NCBI RefSeq assembly: GCF_015645465.1
Contig: NZ_JADOEL010000004.1
Coordinates: 186,001-250,000 of the forward strand
Length of the DNA stretch: 64,000 nucleotides
Source: Herminiimonas contaminans
Lineage (GTDB): Bacteria; Pseudomonadota; Gammaproteobacteria; Burkholderiales; Burkholderiaceae_D
Direction: 5' to 3'
Both the position numbers and the translations under genes were made by a program. A model generated the notes under the pieces. That model did not search any database. It had not been told where the DNA came from and saw nothing but the letters and a program-made list of their open reading frames with translations. Shown here in pieces: positions 62,863 through 64,000 of this stretch (within the stretch, counting starts at the first letter, position 1; each line of letters starts with the position of its first letter).

Positions 62863-63280
62863 ACACGTATCAGTAATACATAAGCGATATTAGTTAAGGC
62901 ATTTAATATGATTATTTTTCATGTTGTGCCGGCGGAAATGTATCGATAATGTGAATTCTTGTTTCACCGCGCAGGTATATCAGTGATATGTACCATTACA
63001 GGTGTAAATTGCCACGAATCTTTCTTGCCGGTGGTCTACAAAATCGTTTAGTCTTGACCTCGCAAGTTTGGTGAAAGGTTCGGTAAGTATGATCAGCCCC
63101 CTTGGATTAATTTGGGTGCATATTGTCCTGAACTATTCAAACCGTTTCTTCGCTTCATATTAGGTGCATCAATATCCTCGTATCGCTTTATTTGCGATTT
63201 TGTTAGGATGAACAAACAGCTGGCCTTGATTAGTCCGGTTGTAGTTTTTCCAATAATTATTAAATCAGGAGACACGTCAC
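62863..63280. other. 418-bp AT-rich intergenic region
   Basis: No convincing gene or terminator seen. It has a 13-bp palindrome ATATCAGTGATAT at 62977-62989, which shares ATATCAG with the inverted repeat before dctR. It probably includes the promoter of the next gene. Confidence 0.5.
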
Positions 63281-64000
63281 ATGAAACATAAATTTCTGAA
63301 ATCGGTTGCTGGCCTGGCTATGTTCGCAAGCGCATTTGCCTATGCCCAAACACCTTACCCAACCAAGCCGATCACCATGATCGTGCCGTTTGCTGCGGGT
63401 GGTCCGACCGATACAGTGGCGCGTCTGGTTGCGCAATCGATGGGCAACACACTGAAACAAACCGTACTGGTTGAAAACGTCGGCGGCGCTGGCGGCACCA
63501 TCGGTGCAGCACGCGTTGCGAAATCCGCACCTGACGGCTATACCCTGTTCCTGCACCACATCGGTCAATCGACAGCACCTTCGCTGTATCGCAAACTGAG
63601 CTACAACGCGATCGATGATTTCGAGCCTATCGGCCTGATCACCGACGTGCCTATGACTTTCATCGCACGTGGCGACTTCCCTGCAAAAGACCTGAAAGAA
63701 TTGCTGGCCTACGTTAAAGCCAACAAATCCAAAGTAACTTACGCCAATGCCGGCGTTGGTTCGGCTTCCCATCTGTGCGGTATGTTGTTCATGACAGCTA
63801 TCGACACCGAACTGACTACTGTGCCTTACAAAGGTACCGGTCCTGCAATGAACGATTTGCTCGGCGGTCAGGTTGATTTCATGTGCGATCAAACCACCAA
63901 CACCACCAGCCAGATCAAAGGCGGCAAAATCAAGGCTTACGCTGTCACCACCAAAACACGCGTACCTTCGTTGCCTAACCTGCCAACCATGAACGAAGCT
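63281..64000 (+). CDS. Bug-family tricarboxylate-type binding protein (partial, C-terminus outside window)
   Basis: First 240 codons of a periplasmic receptor; a normal member has about 325, so roughly 85 are missing. CAGGAGACA precedes the ATG. Signal peptide to about residue 22 (FAYA). The start YPTKPITMIVPFAAGGPTDTVAR is the classic Bug signature, with later GYTLFLHHIG and VPYKGTGPAMNDLLGGQVD. Relatives are orphan receptors in large numbers in Burkholderiales; ligand is unknown. Confidence 0.93.
   Translation, partial: MKHKFLKSVAGLAMFASAFAYAQTPYPTKPITMIVPFAAGGPTDTVARLVAQSMGNTLKQTVLVENVGGAGGTIGAARVAKSAPDGYTLFLHHIGQSTAPSLYRKLSYNAIDDFEPIGLITDVPMTFIARGDFPAKDLKELLAYVKANKSKVTYANAGVGSASHLCGMLFMTAIDTELTTVPYKGTGPAMNDLLGGQVDFMCDQTTNTTSQIKGGKIKAYAVTTKTRVPSLPNLPTMNEA

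Overview
The window looks like chromosome of a betaproteobacterium of the order Burkholderiales, most likely Oxalobacteraceae (Herminiimonas/Janthinobacterium-like). This is inferred from gene order (lptD-surA-pdxA-rsmA; miaB-phoH-ybeY-corC-lnt-glyQ-glyS-gmhB-plsC; tsaE-amiC-mutL-miaA), from protein flavour and from the abundance of Bug-type solute-binding proteins. No database search was run. No insertion sequence, prophage, integrase or CRISPR array was seen.

Layout. 1-5.8 kb: a leftward HME-RND heavy-metal efflux operon (czcI-like, outer-membrane factor, membrane-fusion lipoprotein, inner-membrane pump cut by the window edge). 6-10.4 kb: ubiH-pepP and murU-amgK (ubiquinone synthesis, proline peptidase, cell-wall recycling). 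10.4-16.6 kb: the rightward lptD-surA-pdxA-rsmA group and gloA. 16.6-28.6 kb: a long leftward housekeeping run from a small secreted protein and miaB through glycyl-tRNA synthetase to plsC and a YgjP-like metalloprotease; a universal stress protein lies upstream. 28.8-39.1 kb: a catabolic region with a 1000-residue FAD/Fe-S dehydrogenase, a class V glyoxylate aminotransferase, a GntR/FCD regulator, a complete tripartite tricarboxylate transporter (tctCBA) and a 3-hydroxy-D-aspartate aldolase-like enzyme. A 16-bp motif with core TGNATACAA lies in front of the aminotransferase, tctC and the aldolase, so these probably form one regulon.

39.2-52.1 kb: a sulfur (thiosulfate) oxidation island: DUF302 lipoprotein, SoxH-like metallo-beta-lactamase-fold protein, secreted DsrE-like protein, SoxR-type ArsR repressor, soxCD, a pseudoazurin-like blue copper protein, soxYZ, soxA, soxX, soxB, a periplasmic rhodanese, two secreted thioredoxin-fold proteins, then a second ArsR regulator of the BigR/SqrR persulfide-sensing type with two YeeE/YedE half-transporters. 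The motif ATATAGTTRTA occurs at three promoters of the first half; an AT-rich perfect palindrome precedes the BigR-like gene. The cluster carries every Sox subunit needed for complete periplasmic oxidation of thiosulfate to sulfate, plus a likely dedicated electron acceptor and several accessory redox proteins.

52.1-57.7 kb: tRNA-Met(CAT), miaA, mutL, a DedA protein on the opposite strand, amiC and tsaE. 57.9-64 kb: an AEC-family permease, a DctS/DctR-type two-component system, a divergent DctP-type TRAP binding protein without its membrane subunits nearby, and the start of another Bug-type binding protein cut by the right edge.
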